Origin: Pseudomonadota bacterium
GTDB taxonomy: Bacteria > Pseudomonadota > Gammaproteobacteria > Steroidobacterales > Steroidobacteraceae
Length of the DNA: 64,000 nucleotides
Assembly: GCA_025351005.1 (NCBI GenBank)
Contig: JANXWS010000090.1
Span: 18,693-82,692 of the forward strand
Reading direction: 5' to 3'
Numbering within the stretch: the first letter of the stretch is position 1; each line of letters starts with the position of its first letter. Made by a program: the position numbers and the translations under genes. Shown piece by piece: positions 48,248-58,923 of this stretch. A model generated the notes under the pieces. That model worked only from the letters and a program-made list of their open reading frames with translations, did not search any database and had not been told where the DNA came from.

Positions 48248-48321
48248 CATGCCGCTTCGCGGTACCGCCGCGGCGCGATCGCGTACGGCGTTGCTGTCGT
48301 GTCCTTGAGCTGCCGTGCGGA

Positions 48322-48350
48322 TGGTTCGCTGCCGGCCGCACGGGTACAAT
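48322..48350 (+). promoter_or_regulatory. promoter of the frameshifted exported-protein gene
   Basis: TGGTTC (48322-48327) and TACAAT (48345-48350) are 17 bases apart, 55 bases before ATG 48406. SD AGGGG precedes the ATG. Confidence 0.45.
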
Positions 48351-48405
48351 GCGGATGCTCGAACACCAACACCATGATCCCAGCGGGATATCAGGGGAAA
48401 TCAAC

Positions 48406-49187
48406 ATGATTGGCAAGTTTTCATCGATCTTCGCGGCGCTTTGCGCGCTCGTCGCGGCGGGCAGCTGGACCGCGCCGGCGCGGGCGCAGACGACCGAGGT
48501 CAAGGACAGGCCGCCGATGTATTCCTACCTCGCGAACTGGGCCATCCCGCGCGCGGGTTGGCCGGAGTATGAAAAGGGGAATGCCGCGACCCAGAAGGTT
48601 ATCGACAAGGCCTTCGCCGCGGGCGTCCTGGTCGGGTACGGCGACGATGTCAACCTGGTGCACCAGCCCGATGGCTATACGCACGACAACTGGTGTCGTC
48701 GATGTCGATGGCAGGATTGCTCAACACCCTCGACGAGATCCATAAGGCCGGCAGCGCTGCTTCGACGCCCTTGACGAGCGCCACCAAGCACGGCGACAGC
48801 ATCTTCGTCGCGCGCTTCTACAACTGGCATGCCGGGTCGTGGAAGGGCGCGTACTCGCATGCGGCCATCTTCAAGCTGAAGCCGGACGCGCCGAACGAGG
48901 CGGTCGCGACGCTCAGCAAGAACGTTTTCGTACCGCTTATGGAGAAGCTGCTGGCCGAGGGGACCATCGCCGAGTACGAGATCGACGTCGAGGCGATCCA
49001 CACGGACGCGCCGGGCATGTTCGTGGTCTTCTACATCACGCCGACGGCCGAGGGTATCGACAAGGTCAACGCGGCGTTGCGCGAGAACTCGAAGAAGAAC
49101 CCGCTGGACGGACCTGCGCTCGACTCGATGGTGGACTTCGCGCCGCACCGCGACTATCTGTCGCGCACGAACGCGACGTTTAAGTAG
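48406..49187 (+). pseudogene. exported protein of unknown family, interrupted by a -1 frameshift
   Basis: The frame from ATG 48406 begins with a signal peptide (MIGKFSSIFAALCALVAAGSWTAPARA) and runs to about HDNW near 48690. The coding sense then continues in another frame (SSMSMAGLLNTLDEIHKAG...) to the stop at 49187. Adding one base near 48690 (a G after GACAACTGG) would rejoin them as a 260-residue protein. The total of 782 bases is one short of a multiple of three. The rest reads TKHGDSIFVARFYNWHAGSWKG...VVFYITPTAEGIDKVNAAL. I do not recognise the family. It may be a true mutation or an assembly error; the two halves show no other damage. Confidence 0.75.
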
Positions 49188-49201
49188 CACGCGATCTCCG
49201 G

Positions 49202-49231
49202 CCCGCGAACGCAACAGGACGCGTTCGCGGG
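49202..49231 (+). terminator. hairpin after the frameshifted gene
   Basis: CCCGCGAACGC and GCGTTCGCGGG form a perfect 11-bp stem with an 8-base loop, 15 bases after the stop. A second hairpin GCGGGTCG/CGACCCGC lies at 49244-49268. No U-run follows either, so they may serve both convergent genes. Confidence 0.5.
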
Positions 49232-49275
49232 TCGACGCCGGAGGCGGGTCGAAGCCGCTGCGACCCGCGACTTGG

Positions 49276-49647
49276 TCAGCGCGCTCGCCGTCGCGCGACC
49301 GGTCCGTGGCGGGAGTTCCGGAGGACGAGCCGGAAGCGCCGCGCCGCGTGCCCTTGCATCTCAACCTCGAAGGCCCGGTAGGAACGGATCAGTTCCTTGC
49401 CGAAGGCCGTCAGCGTCGCGCCGCCGCCGCCGCGACCGCCTTTGCAGGACACCGCGACCCGCTCGCGAAAGGATGCGTTCATGCTCTTCAGCAGCTGCCA
49501 CGCGCGGCGGTAACTCATGTCGAGATCGCGGGCCGCCTGCGACAGCGAGCCACCCTCGTCGATGTGCTCGAGCAGGGAAATCTTGCCGGGCCCGACGGCA
49601 TGGCCGTCGCCGAAGTCGACCCGGAAATGCACGGTCGGTAACGCCAC
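49276..49647 (-). CDS. ModE-type winged-helix regulator without molybdate domains
   Basis: The 123-residue protein resembles the N-terminal DNA-binding domain of ModE and LysR-like regulators: KISLLEHIDEGGSLSQAARDLDMSYRRAWQLLKSMN is the helix-turn-helix, and KGGRGGGGATLTAFGKELIRSYRAFE is the wing and dimer helix. The C-terminal molybdate-binding Mop domains of full ModE are absent. GTG 49647 is the start. The ligand and targets are unknown; no mod genes lie near. It sits between the frameshifted exported-protein gene and the S9 peptidase gene. Confidence 0.85.
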   Translation of the reverse strand: MALPTVHFRVDFGDGHAVGPGKISLLEHIDEGGSLSQAARDLDMSYRRAWQLLKSMNASFRERVAVSCKGGRGGGGATLTAFGKELIRSYRAFEVEMQGHAARRFRLVLRNSRHGPVARRRAR

Positions 49648-49779
49648 GGCTCACCCCCCTCGGCCCGACGCGATCGCCGGCCGGCGCGTTGTCACCCTGC
49701 CGTGCGGGCCCTGCCCAGGACCGACGCGGCTGCATAAAAAGCCCTTCACCCGCCTCCGGGAACGTGCGCCGGGGTTCGC

Positions 49780-51723
49780 CTACTGCAGCAGGAACTTCTG
49801 GAAGAACTCGGCGACTGCATAGGACTGGTAATCCTGGTTGGGCTGTTTCTGGAAGCCGTGGCCCTCATCCTTGGCCATGACGTACCAGACCGGCGTGCCC
49901 TCCTTCTTGAGCGCCGCGACGATCTGGTCGCTCTCGCTCACCGGTACGCGCGGGTCGTTCCTGCCCGCGATGACCAGCATAGGCTTCTTGATCCGGTCGA
50001 CGTGGTTCATCGGCGCGATCCGCAGCAGGAACTCCCGCGTCTTCGGATCGCGCTCGTCTCCGTATTCGACGCGCCGAAGATCGCGCCGGTACTCCTCCGT
50101 GTGTTCGAGGAACGTCACGAGGTTCGACATGCCGACGATGTCGACCGAGCAGCGGATGCGGTCAGCGTAGAACGTCGACATGGCGAGCGTCATGTGCCCG
50201 CCGTAGCTGCCGCCCATGACCGCGACGCGGGCGGAATCGAGGTCGGCGCGTGTCGCGATCCAGTCGAGCAGCGCGCTCACGTCCTTGTAACTGTCCTCGC
50301 GCAGCAGGCCGTTGTCGAGCAGCGTAAAAGACTTGCCGTAGCCGGTGGAGCCGCGCACGTTGGGTTGCAGGACGGCCATCCCCAATTCGTTCAGGTAGAA
50401 ATTGCTCCGCCCGAGGAAGGTGGGACGTGACTGGCCCTCCGGGCCACCGTGAATCTGGATCACGACCGGCCGCCTGCCCGCGAAGCGCGCCGGCGGACGA
50501 TAGAGGAAGCCGCTGATCATCCTGCCGTCGAAACTGCGCCACTGCACGAGCTCCGCGGCGGGAAAGGCCTCGGTCGGTACGGCGCTCTCGCTGTGCGTCC
50601 AGCGCTCGACCTTGCCGGTCGAGACGTCGAGCGAGTACGGGTCACCGGGGCTGCGCGCGTTGGTCACCGTGAACGCGAGGTCACGACCGTTGCGGTGCCA
50701 CTGGACGTGTGCGATCACCCCCGCTGGGACGTGCGGCAGGCGCGTAAGCTTGCGCGTCGTCGCCTGCAGCTGGTACAGGACGCTCTCGCCGTTCTCGTTG
50801 AGCACGACCGCCAGACGCTTGCCGTCGCGCGACAGGTCGAAGGCCTCGACGTCCCACGGGTGATCGGTCGTGAGATAGGAATGGGCACCGGTGCCGAGGC
50901 TCACGTAGGCGAGCCGATGGAACTCCGAGTCCCTGTCGGTCGCGGCGTAGATGCCGAGCCCGTCCTTGGAGAACCGTGCGTCGTCGTAGGAGACGTGCTG
51001 CTGGGTGTCCCGCGGCGTGATTGCGGTTTTGGCCCCCGTCTGCGCATCGACGAGCCACAGGTAGGATTCATTGATGGAGACGAACTCGACCACCAGGATC
51101 TTCGAGTCGTCGGGCGACCAGTCGAGCGGCATCCAGCCGCCGCCGTCCAACGTTGCGAGCAGGCGATCGGACGCCGGCGCGAGCGGGTTCATCACCCAGA
51201 GGTCGGTGTCCTTGCCGGTGCGCCGCGTCGAGGTGTAGGCGATGTGGTCGCCGCCGCTCGACCAGGGCCCCAGGCTGTTGCGCGACTTGCCGTCCGTCAG
51301 CAGTGTGGCGGTTCCTGTTGCCAGGTCGTACCGGTAAAGCTGGAACCACTCGCCCCCGCCGACGTCCTTGGAAAAGACCAGGTAGTCGCCGCCGTTCGGA
51401 TGAAATCGCCCGAGGCGTACTGCGTCCTGGAAAAACGTGAGCTGACTCCGCGCGGCACCCGGCTCGGCGACGAGGTGCAGCTGCGGTGTCTCCGCGAACC
51501 GCGTGCTGATCAGCAGCGAGCGTCGCGACGGATGCCAGTCGGCGATGGTCGCACTGCGATAGGCGCCGTAGCGGCCGACGGCCTCGGCGAGGTCCGCCGG
51601 AACCGGCGGCACGCCGTCGATGACCAGAGCCTCGGGCGGGCCGGCCGACGGCCGCTCGGCCGCGGAGACGGAAGCAGCGATGAGGAAGACAATGGCAAGC
51701 GCGACGCGAGTCTTGTTCTTCAA
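49780..51723 (-). CDS. exported S9-family (prolyl oligopeptidase-like) serine peptidase
   Basis: I use TTG 51723, where AGGGG sits just upstream and the signal peptide (LKNKTRVALAIVFLIAASVSAAE) begins, giving 647 residues; GTG 51765 would add 14 residues before it. A beta-propeller domain (about 50-390) precedes the alpha/beta hydrolase domain with nucleophile GGSYGG, the Asp in GRNDPRVP and the His in DEGHGFQK. S9 members cleave after proline or act as acyl-peptide releasing enzymes; this one is predicted periplasmic. No neighbour suggests a substrate. Confidence 0.9.
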   Translation of the reverse strand: MKNKTRVALAIVFLIAASVSAAERPSAGPPEALVIDGVPPVPADLAEAVGRYGAYRSATIADWHPSRRSLLISTRFAETPQLHLVAEPGAARSQLTFFQDAVRLGRFHPNGGDYLVFSKDVGGGEWFQLYRYDLATGTATLLTDGKSRNSLGPWSSGGDHIAYTSTRRTGKDTDLWVMNPLAPASDRLLATLDGGGWMPLDWSPDDSKILVVEFVSINESYLWLVDAQTGAKTAITPRDTQQHVSYDDARFSKDGLGIYAATDRDSEFHRLAYVSLGTGAHSYLTTDHPWDVEAFDLSRDGKRLAVVLNENGESVLYQLQATTRKLTRLPHVPAGVIAHVQWHRNGRDLAFTVTNARSPGDPYSLDVSTGKVERWTHSESAVPTEAFPAAELVQWRSFDGRMISGFLYRPPARFAGRRPVVIQIHGGPEGQSRPTFLGRSNFYLNELGMAVLQPNVRGSTGYGKSFTLLDNGLLREDSYKDVSALLDWIATRADLDSARVAVMGGSYGGHMTLAMSTFYADRIRCSVDIVGMSNLVTFLEHTEEYRRDLRRVEYGDERDPKTREFLLRIAPMNHVDRIKKPMLVIAGRNDPRVPVSESDQIVAALKKEGTPVWYVMAKDEGHGFQKQPNQDYQSYAVAEFFQKFLLQ

Positions 51724-51918
51724 GCTGGTCCCCTGTTCCGGATCGAACTTCGGGTCGTATGGCACCCGGCATTAGATCGCGGGGACCGGGCCGATTGCCA
51801 GCGAATCGAGGCAGCGGGCGACGGCTGCGGTCCTCTTCCTACCGTCCTGATGCCGGGTGAGGCGACCTCGGCAGCGCCGACCGCGCGCCCCGCTCACCCC
51901 AGAGCTCCTCGAAGGACC

Positions 51919-51946
51919 AAAAAAAGGCCGGGGGATTAGCCCGGCC
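51919..51946 (-). terminator. Rho-independent terminator of the alpha operon
   Basis: On the minus strand GGCCGGG-CTAATCC-CCCGGCC is followed by seven T. It lies about 65 bases after rplQ and closes the ribosomal array. Confidence 0.93.
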
Positions 51947-52010
51947 TACTACTATGGCGACCCAGCGCTCGCGAGGAGACGCCGGAATTCGCCGGACTAA
52001 CCGTTGGCGG

Positions 52011-52547
52011 TCAGGCCGCCACCTTCTTGCGCCGCGGCGCCTTCGCAGGTTTCTCCGGCTTCGCAGGCTTCGCCTTCTTCGCCGGCTTCGCGGCCTTCGT
52101 CTCGGCAGCGGCCGCCGCCGCGGCGCCCTTGCGGGGGCGCTTCGCGGCTTTGGCGTCTGCCACCGGCGCCGGCGCCTCGGCGGCGACCACGGCCTTCTCG
52201 GTGAGCTGCATCAGCGCCATCGGCGCCGAGTCACCCGGTCGCGGCTCCATCTTCAGGATCCGCGTGTAGCCGCCGGCGCGAGTCTTGAAGCGGGGACCGA
52301 GGTCGGTGAACAACTTGTCGACCAGGGACTCATCGCGCAACTGGGCGAAGGCCCGGCGCCGCGACGCGAGGCTGTCGGTCTTGCCGAGCGTGATGATCGG
52401 CTCGACCACCCGCCGCAGCTCCTTGGCCTTCGGCACAGTCGTGCGGATGGCCTCGTAGCGCAGGAGCGCGGACGCGAGGTTGCGCATCAGCGCATGGCGA
52501 TGTGCACTGTTGCGCGAAAGCTGCCGGCCCGAATGTTGATGACGCAT
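52011..52547 (-). CDS. rplQ: 50S ribosomal protein L17 with a long C-terminal tail
   Basis: The L17 core (about residues 1-120) is conserved: [56 protein letters not shown] and [21 protein letters not shown]. coli L17 has 127 residues; this one has 178. The extra 50 or so residues are a lysine-, alanine- and proline-rich tail ([28 protein letters not shown]). It is the last gene of the alpha operon, 38 bases after rpoA. Confidence 0.97.
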   Translation of the reverse strand: MRHQHSGRQLSRNSAHRHALMRNLASALLRYEAIRTTVPKAKELRRVVEPIITLGKTDSLASRRRAFAQLRDESLVDKLFTDLGPRFKTRAGGYTRILKMEPRPGDSAPMALMQLTEKAVVAAEAPAPVADAKAAKRPRKGAAAAAAAETKAAKPAKKAKPAKPEKPAKAPRRKKVAA

Positions 52548-52584
52548 GGATCTCTCTTAACGCTCTTCTGGCTCGACGCGGGCG

Positions 52585-53586
52585 TCAGGCCGTCTTGTAC
52601 TCGTCTTCGCGCCGCAGGGTCGGCGGCGGCCAGCCCTCGAGCCGCAGGCCGAGCGACAGCCCGTGGCTCTCGAGGACTTCCTTGATCTCGGTCAGCGACT
52701 TCTTGCCGAGGTTCGGGGTCCGGAGCAGCTCAACCTCAGTGCGCTGCACCAGGTCGCCGATGTAGTGAATGTTCTCGGCCTTGAGGCAGTTGGCGCTGCG
52801 CACCGTGAGCTCGAGCTCGTCCACCGGCCGCAGCAGGATCGGGTCGAACTGCGTCTCGACGGTCTTGGCGGCGCCTTCTTCCTGGCCCTGCAGGTCGACG
52901 AACACCGACAGCTGGTCCTTGAGGATCGCGCCGGCGCGGCGAATCGCCTCCTCGGTGTCGATAGTACCGTTGGTCTCTATGTCGATGATCAGCTTGTCGA
53001 GGTCGGTGCGTTGCTCGACGCGCGCGGACTCGACCGTGTAGGTCACGCGCCGCACCGGCGAGAACGACGCGTCGAGCTGCAGGCGTCCGATCGGGCGCGT
53101 CTGCTCCTCGAAGCCGCGGGCGACTGCGGGGCGATAGCCGCGGCCACGCTCGACCTTGAGGGTCATGTTGAGCTCGCCGGCCTTGGTCAGGTTGGCGATG
53201 ATCAGCTCGGGATTCAGGATCTCGACGTCGTGGTCGCCCTGGATGTCGCCGGCACGGACCGGGCCCGGGCCCTTCTTGACCAGGCGCAGCTCCGACTCCT
53301 CGCGCGCATGCATGCGGACCGCGACCTGCTTGAGGTTCAGCAGCACGTCGACGACGTCCTCCTGGACGCCCTCGATCGAGGTGTACTCGTGCAGCACGCC
53401 GTCGATCTCGACCTCGGTGATTGCAGCACCAGGCAGCGACGACAGCAGCACGCGCCTGAGCGCATTGCCGAGAGTGTGGCCGAAGCCGCGCTCGAACGGC
53501 TCGATCACGACACGCGCGTGCCGGGGCCCCTGGTCGGTAACCTTGACGACGCGCGGCTTGAGAAACTCTGCGACTGATCCCTGCAT
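52585..53586 (-). CDS. rpoA: RNA polymerase subunit alpha
   Basis: ATG 53586 ([16 protein letters not shown]) gives 333 residues (E. coli 329). The N-terminal dimerisation domain has [27 protein letters not shown], and the C-terminal domain, which contacts UP elements and CRP-type activators, has [55 protein letters not shown]. It lies between rpsD and rplQ, the standard alpha operon order. Confidence 0.99.
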   Translation of the reverse strand: MQGSVAEFLKPRVVKVTDQGPRHARVVIEPFERGFGHTLGNALRRVLLSSLPGAAITEVEIDGVLHEYTSIEGVQEDVVDVLLNLKQVAVRMHAREESELRLVKKGPGPVRAGDIQGDHDVEILNPELIIANLTKAGELNMTLKVERGRGYRPAVARGFEEQTRPIGRLQLDASFSPVRRVTYTVESARVEQRTDLDKLIIDIETNGTIDTEEAIRRAGAILKDQLSVFVDLQGQEEGAAKTVETQFDPILLRPVDELELTVRSANCLKAENIHYIGDLVQRTEVELLRTPNLGKKSLTEIKEVLESHGLSLGLRLEGWPPPTLRREDEYKTA

Positions 53587-53649
53587 GTGCGGCACCTGGT
53601 GCTGAATCTGGGCGGGCCGCCGGAAGGATCCGGCGGGCCTGAAAACGGT

Positions 53650-54273
<624 letters not shown>

Positions 54274-54307
54274 TGAAATCCTTGACTGGTGACGCGCGCG
54301 ACGCGCG

Positions 54308-54730
54308 TCAGACGCGCCGCTTCTTCGGCGGACGGCAACCGTTGTGCGGAATCGGGGTCACGTCCGCGATGCTCGTGATCTTGAGCCCGCAGGCGTTGAG
54401 CGCCCGCACCGCCGACTCCCGGCCCGGGCCGGGGCCCTTGACCTTCACCTCGACGTTGCGCACGCCGTACTCCTGGGCGGCGACGCCGGCCTTTTCGGCG
54501 GCGACCTGCGCGGCGAACGGCGTGCTCTTGCGCGAGCCGCGGAAGCCGCAGCCGCCGGAGGTCGCCCACGACAGCACGTTGCCTTGCTTGTCGCTGATCG
54601 TGATGATCGTGTTGTTGAACGAGGCGTGCACGTGCGCGACCGCGTCGGTGACCTGACGGCGCGCTTTCTTGGCGCGCGGCGCCTTCTTGACGTCGGCGCT
54701 GCCCTGCTGCTGCTGCTTCTGGTCGGCCAT
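54308..54730 (-). CDS. rpsK: 30S ribosomal protein S11
   Basis: S11 lies in the 30S platform. The conserved parts are [43 protein letters not shown] and the C-terminal [19 protein letters not shown]. At 140 residues it is longer than the E. coli protein (129) because of a basic glutamine-rich start ([22 protein letters not shown]). Confidence 0.99.
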   Translation of the reverse strand: MADQKQQQQGSADVKKAPRAKKARRQVTDAVAHVHASFNNTIITISDKQGNVLSWATSGGCGFRGSRKSTPFAAQVAAEKAGVAAQEYGVRNVEVKVKGPGPGRESAVRALNACGLKITSIADVTPIPHNGCRPPKKRRV

Positions 54731-54756
54731 TCGCGGTTATTCCTGGGAAAAGGGGC

Positions 54757-55137
54757 TCAGATCTTGCCCGGCGGCGCGTTCAGCTTGACGGCCTGCTTGC
54801 GCGGGCCCTTGCGCGTGCGGGCGTTGGTGCGCGTCCGCTGGCCGCGCATCGGCAGGCCCTTGCGGTGGCGGATGCCCCGGTACGAGCCCATGTCCATCAA
54901 CCGTTTGATGTTCATCGCGGTCTCGCGGCGCAGGTCGCCCTCGACCGTCATGCGGGCGATGAACGAGCGCAACGCCGCGACCTCGGCCTCCGTGAGGTCC
55001 TTGGTCTTGGTGCTCGGCGCGACTCCCGTGGCCTTGCAGGCCATGGCAGCCGTGTTGCGGCCGACACCGAAGATGTGCGTCAGCCCGATGCCAATGTGCT
55101 TGTTCATCGGGATGTTGATACCGGCAATGCGCGCCAT
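54757..55137 (-). CDS. rpsM: 30S ribosomal protein S13
   Basis: S13 (126 residues; E. coli 118) forms bridges to the large subunit and contacts the P-site tRNA. Conserved sequence: [29 protein letters not shown] and [29 protein letters not shown]. It opens the alpha operon, behind a strong promoter. Its start ATG is 55137. Confidence 0.99.
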   Translation of the reverse strand: MARIAGINIPMNKHIGIGLTHIFGVGRNTAAMACKATGVAPSTKTKDLTEAEVAALRSFIARMTVEGDLRRETAMNIKRLMDMGSYRGIRHRKGLPMRGQRTRTNARTRKGPRKQAVKLNAPPGKI

Positions 55138-55174
55138 GTGGTGCCCTGAGGAATACCTGTGGAGAGAACCCTAT

Positions 55175-55203
55175 ATTCTAGCCAGAAACGTCATATTTCT
55201 CAA
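55175..55203 (-). promoter_or_regulatory. sigma70 promoter of the alpha operon (rpsM-rplQ)
   Basis: On the minus strand TTGAGA (55198-55203) and TAGAAT (55175-55180) are 17 bases apart, with an A+T-rich spacer, giving a leader of about 30 bases to rpsM. It lies in the 142-base rpmJ-rpsM gap, so the alpha genes need not depend on spc transcription. Confidence 0.75.
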
Positions 55204-55279
55204 GCCGATCGGCCGTTTCCCGACCCCAGCCACGGGGGCAAGCGGGTCCAGCAGCGGCCATTGCGTCCGTCATGCCCGT

Positions 55280-55393
55280 TCAGCCCTGCCGCTGCTTGTG
55301 GCGGGCGTCGGTGCAGATGATGTAGACGACGCCGCGACGACGCACGACCTTGCAGTTCTTGCAGATTTTCTTGACGGACGGACGGACTTTCAT
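55280..55393 (-). CDS. rpmJ: 50S ribosomal protein L36 (zinc-binding form)
   Basis: Too short for the track. ATG 55393 to TGA 55280 encodes 37 residues, [20 protein letters not shown] and on to [12 protein letters not shown], the standard L36. The zinc ligands C11, C14, C27 and H32 are intact, so this is the zinc-type paralogue. It ends the spc operon after secY. Confidence 0.97.
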   Translation of the reverse strand: MKVRPSVKKICKNCKVVRRRGVVYIICTDARHKQRQG

Positions 55394-55427
55394 GAGACGG
55401 ACCTCGGAGCGATGCCGCGCACGGCGC

Positions 55428-56792
55428 TCAGCGCGTCGTGCCCGCGCGGCTCACGCCGCGCAGGTTGGCTTTCTTGATCAGACCTTCGTACTGGTGCGAC
55501 ATCATGTGGGCGTTGAGCTGCGCGATGAAGTCCATCACCACGACCACGATGATCAGCAGCGAGGTGCCACCGAAGTAGAACGGCACGTTGCCCCACGAGA
55601 TCAGGATCTCGGGCAGCAGGCAGACCGCGGTCACGTAGATCGCGCCCCACAGCGTCAGGCGCGTCAGCACCTTGTCGATGTACTCGCCCGTCTGCTGGCC
55701 AGGCCGTATCCCCGGGATGAAGGCGCCGGCCTTCTTCAGGTTGTCGGCGGTCTCGCGGGAATTGAACACGAGCCCGGTGTAGAAGAAGCAGAAGAACACG
55801 ATCAGCCCGCTGTAGAGCAGCATGTGCAGCGGCTGCCCGTAGCCGAGCGAGGCCGCCAGGTTCTGCATGAACGTCTTGAGTCCGCCGGAGATGCCGTTCT
55901 CGCCGGCGCCGGTGCCCGCGAAGTTGGCCAGCGTCGCGGGGAACAGCAGCAGCGAGGACGCAAATATCGGCGGAATGACGCCCGACATGTTGAGCTTGAA
56001 CGGCAGGTGGCTCGACTGCCCGGCCAGCATGCGGCGCCCGACCATGCGCTTCGCGTAGTTGACGGCGATGCGCCGCTGGCCGCTCTCGACCCAGACGACA
56101 AAGAAGGTCACGCCGAGCACGACGAGCGCGAGGATGATGACGAACGCCGGGTTCATCTCGCCGGTGTTGACCTGGTTGGCGGTATTGCCGAGCGCCGCGG
56201 GCAGCCCGGCGACGATGCCCGAGAGGATGATCATCGAGATGCCGTTGCCGATGCCGCGCTCGGTGATCTGCTCGCCGAGCCACATCAGGAAGAGCGTGCC
56301 GGTGGTCAGCGTCACGGTCGCGGCGAATATGAAGCCGACCCCCGGATTGAGCACGACGCCCTGGTTCTGGAACGCGTACGACGCGCCGGCGCCCTGGAAG
56401 ATCGCGAGCCCGACGGTCGCGTAGCGGGTCAGCTGCGTGACCCGGCGCCGGCCGGCCTCGCCTTCCTTGCGCCACTCGGCCCAGGGCGGGTACACGACCG
56501 CGACCATCTGGATGATGATCGAGGCCGAGATGTATGGCATCACGCCGAGCGCGAAGATCGACAGTCGCGACAGCGCGCCACCCGAGAACATGTTGAACAG
56601 CCCGAGGATCGTGCCCTCCTGCTGCTGGAAGAACCGCGCGAGCGCGATCGGGTCGATGCCCGGCGTCGGGATGAACGTGCCGATGCGGTAGACGACCAGG
56701 CCGCCGAACAGGAACAGCAGGCGATGGCGGATCTCGGTGAGCCGGGTGGCGTCGCCGAGACCGGCCAGCGGGTTGGCGCGATTGGAGGACAC
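55428..56792 (-). CDS. secY: protein translocase subunit SecY
   Basis: SecY is the channel of the Sec translocon. The 454-residue protein (E. coli 443) has ten hydrophobic segments and conserved parts [12 protein letters not shown], the cytoplasmic [12 protein letters not shown] region and [11 protein letters not shown]-like [12 protein letters not shown] near the start. It begins at GTG 56792, eight bases after rplO. It lies last but one in the spc operon, as usual. Confidence 0.99.
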   Translation of the reverse strand: MSSNRANPLAGLGDATRLTEIRHRLLFLFGGLVVYRIGTFIPTPGIDPIALARFFQQQEGTILGLFNMFSGGALSRLSIFALGVMPYISASIIIQMVAVVYPPWAEWRKEGEAGRRRVTQLTRYATVGLAIFQGAGASYAFQNQGVVLNPGVGFIFAATVTLTTGTLFLMWLGEQITERGIGNGISMIILSGIVAGLPAALGNTANQVNTGEMNPAFVIILALVVLGVTFFVVWVESGQRRIAVNYAKRMVGRRMLAGQSSHLPFKLNMSGVIPPIFASSLLLFPATLANFAGTGAGENGISGGLKTFMQNLAASLGYGQPLHMLLYSGLIVFFCFFYTGLVFNSRETADNLKKAGAFIPGIRPGQQTGEYIDKVLTRLTLWGAIYVTAVCLLPEILISWGNVPFYFGGTSLLIIVVVVMDFIAQLNAHMMSHQYEGLIKKANLRGVSRAGTTR

Positions 56793-56800
56793 GGTGCTGC

Positions 56801-57241
56801 CTACTCGATGCGGCCGCCGGCCGCCTCGATGGCCGCCCGCGCGCCCTTGGTGACCGCGAGGCCGCGCACGACCACGGCCGTCGCGACCGTGCCGGCGAGG
56901 ATGACCTTGACCTTCTCGGTCGCCGCCGGCACCGCGCTCGCGGCCTTGACCGCGGCCAGGTCGACGGCGCCGCCGTTGTTGGCGGCGATCTTCGCGAGCG
57001 TCACCAGCGTGATCTCGGCGCGCGTCGGCTTCACGTGCGAGCGGAAGCCCATTTTCGGCAGGCGCCGCTGCAGCGGCATCTGGCCGCCCTCGAAGCCGAC
57101 CTTGTGGTAGCCGCCCTTGCGCGCGCGCTGCCCCTTGACGCCGCGGCCGCAGGTCTTGCCCTGGCCCGCGGACGCGCCGCGACCGACCCGCAGCCGGGCC
57201 TGCTTGCTACCCTCGCCGGGCTGCAGCGTGTTGAGTTTCAT
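56801..57241 (-). CDS. rplO: 50S ribosomal protein L15
   Basis: The 146-residue L15 starts [44 protein letters not shown], the usual glycine- and arginine-rich N-terminus, and contains [17 protein letters not shown]. It is a large-subunit assembly protein. It follows rpmD by 12 bases. Confidence 0.99.
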   Translation of the reverse strand: MKLNTLQPGEGSKQARLRVGRGASAGQGKTCGRGVKGQRARKGGYHKVGFEGGQMPLQRRLPKMGFRSHVKPTRAEITLVTLAKIAANNGGAVDLAAVKAASAVPAATEKVKVILAGTVATAVVVRGLAVTKGARAAIEAAGGRIE

Positions 57242-57253
57242 GTCTGGAGTCCC

Positions 57254-57436
57254 TCAGGCCTTCTCGACCGACAGCAGGTGCACGGCGGTGTTGATCATGC
57301 CGCGGTTCGGGGCGGTATCGAGCACCTCGACCGCGTGGCCGATGCGCCTGAGGCCGAGCCCGCGGACGGACGCGCGGATGTTGCGCAGGTGTCCGGCCGT
57401 GCTCTTCACCTGCGTAACCTTGATCTTGCCGCTCAT
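57254..57436 (-). CDS. rpmD: 50S ribosomal protein L30
   Basis: ATG 57436 ([15 protein letters not shown]) gives 60 residues (E. coli 59). [40 protein letters not shown] is L30. The longer ORF start lies in rpsE and is shadow. Confidence 0.98.
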   Translation of the reverse strand: MSGKIKVTQVKSTAGHLRNIRASVRGLGLRRIGHAVEVLDTAPNRGMINTAVHLLSVEKA

Positions 57437-57465
57437 AGTCAGTTCCTCGGGCACCCTGCCGGCGC

Positions 57466-57972
57466 TCAGGCCAGCATGTCCTCGACCGTCATGCCGCGTT
57501 TCGCGGCGATCTCGTCCGGCGAGGCCATCAGCGACAGCGCGTTGAACGTTGCGCGCACCACGTTGATCGGATTGCGCGAGCCGTAGCTCTTGGCGAGCAC
57601 GTTGCGCACGCCCGCGCACTCGAACACGGCGCGCATGCCGCCGCCCGCGATCACGCCGGTGCCGCCGGAGGCCGGCTGCATGTAGACCCGCGTCGTGCCG
57701 TGCCGGCCCTTGACCGCGTAGTGGATCGACTCCTCGCGCAGCGGCACGACCAGCATGTTCTTGCGCGCCTGCTGCATCGCCTTCGCGATCGCGGTCGGGA
57801 CCTCGCGCGCCTTGCCGTAGCCGAAGCCGACACGACCGGCGCCGTCGCCGACCACGGTCAGCGCCGTGAAGCCGAACTGCCGGCCGCCCTTGACGACCTT
57901 GGCCGTGCGGTTGACCGCCACGAGCTTCTCGATCAGGTCGTCGCCGCTGGACGTCTTTTCCGGTCTCGCCAT
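57466..57972 (-). CDS. rpsE: 30S ribosomal protein S5
   Basis: The 168-residue S5 has the double-stranded RNA-binding-like start [52 protein letters not shown] and the C-terminal [36 protein letters not shown]. It affects decoding accuracy in E. coli. ATG 57972. Confidence 0.99.
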   Translation of the reverse strand: MARPEKTSSGDDLIEKLVAVNRTAKVVKGGRQFGFTALTVVGDGAGRVGFGYGKAREVPTAIAKAMQQARKNMLVVPLREESIHYAVKGRHGTTRVYMQPASGGTGVIAGGGMRAVFECAGVRNVLAKSYGSRNPINVVRATFNALSLMASPDEIAAKRGMTVEDMLA

Positions 57973-57999
57973 GGTGCTGTTCCTGCCTGCAATTCGTGC

Positions 58000-58365
58000 T
58001 TAGAAAACCAGGCCGCCCTCGCGGGCGGCGTCGGCCAGCGCCTTGACGCGGCCGTGATAGCGGAAGCCGCCGCGGTCGAAGGCGACCTGCGTGACGCCGG
58101 CGGCCTTGGCCCGCTCGGCGATCGCGCGCCCGACGGCCGCGGCCGCGGTGATGTTGCCGGTGGCCTTCAGGCCCTCGCGCACTGCTTCCTGGACGGTCGA
58201 AGCGCTCGCGAGCACGCGGCCACCTTCGGCGTCGATGACCTGCGCGTACATGTGCTGCGGCGTCCGGTGCACGGTCAGGCGCGCGACCCGCAGTTCGCGG
58301 ATCTTGGCGCGGGTGCGCGCCGCGCGCCGCAGCCGGACGGCCTTCTTGTCGATGATCTTCTTCAT
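58000..58365 (-). CDS. rplR: 50S ribosomal protein L18
   Basis: ATG 58365 ([45 protein letters not shown]) gives 121 residues (E. coli 117). [26 protein letters not shown] is the conserved C-terminus, which helps bind 5S rRNA. It follows rplF by five bases. Confidence 0.99.
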   Translation of the reverse strand: MKKIIDKKAVRLRRAARTRAKIRELRVARLTVHRTPQHMYAQVIDAEGGRVLASASTVQEAVREGLKATGNITAAAAVGRAIAERAKAAGVTQVAFDRGGFRYHGRVKALADAAREGGLVF

Positions 58366-58370
58366 GGGGC

Positions 58371-58913
58371 CTACTTCTTCTTGGCTTCCTTGAGCTCGAT
58401 CTTCTCGCCCGCGTAGCGGACGCCCTTGCCCTTGTAGGGCTCCGGCGGGCGGAAGCCGCGGATGTCCGCCGCCACCTGGCCCACTTTCTGCCGGTCCATG
58501 CCCTTGACGACGATCTCCGTCTGGCTCGGCGTCTCGATCGTGATGCCTTCCGGTACCGGGTAGACGACCGGGTGCGAGAAGCCGAGCGTCAGGTTCAGCG
58601 CCTTCCCCTGCAGCGCGGCGCGATAGCCGACGCCGACCAGTTCGAGCTTGCGCTCGTAGCCCTTGCTGACGCCGACGACCATATTGGCGAGGTGTGCGCG
58701 CGTGCTGCCAGCGAGCGCCCACACGCCCTCGACCGCTTCGCCCGCCTCGCCCGCGTGCACCGTGAGCGCCTGCTTGTCCTGCGCGACCGACACGCCGGCC
58801 GCCAGCAGCAGCGTCAGCGAGCCCTTGGTGCCCTGCATCGTCACGCTGCCCGCGCCGACCGTGGCGGTCACGCCCTGCGGCAGCGGCACCGGCTTTTTTG
58901 CGACTCTGGACAT
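58371..58913 (-). CDS. rplF: 50S ribosomal protein L6
   Basis: The 180-residue L6 has the two L6 repeats; conserved parts include [33 protein letters not shown] and the C-terminal [30 protein letters not shown]. It sits near the factor-binding site of the large subunit. ATG 58913. Confidence 0.99.
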   Translation of the reverse strand: MSRVAKKPVPLPQGVTATVGAGSVTMQGTKGSLTLLLAAGVSVAQDKQALTVHAGEAGEAVEGVWALAGSTRAHLANMVVGVSKGYERKLELVGVGYRAALQGKALNLTLGFSHPVVYPVPEGITIETPSQTEIVVKGMDRQKVGQVAADIRGFRPPEPYKGKGVRYAGEKIELKEAKKK

Positions 58914-58923
58914 GATCGTTCCT

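Noticed and set aside
49700-49779. Terminator for the S9 peptidase gene
   Set aside because: A T-run (CTTTTTAT on the minus strand) is present but I could not form a convincing stem before it.
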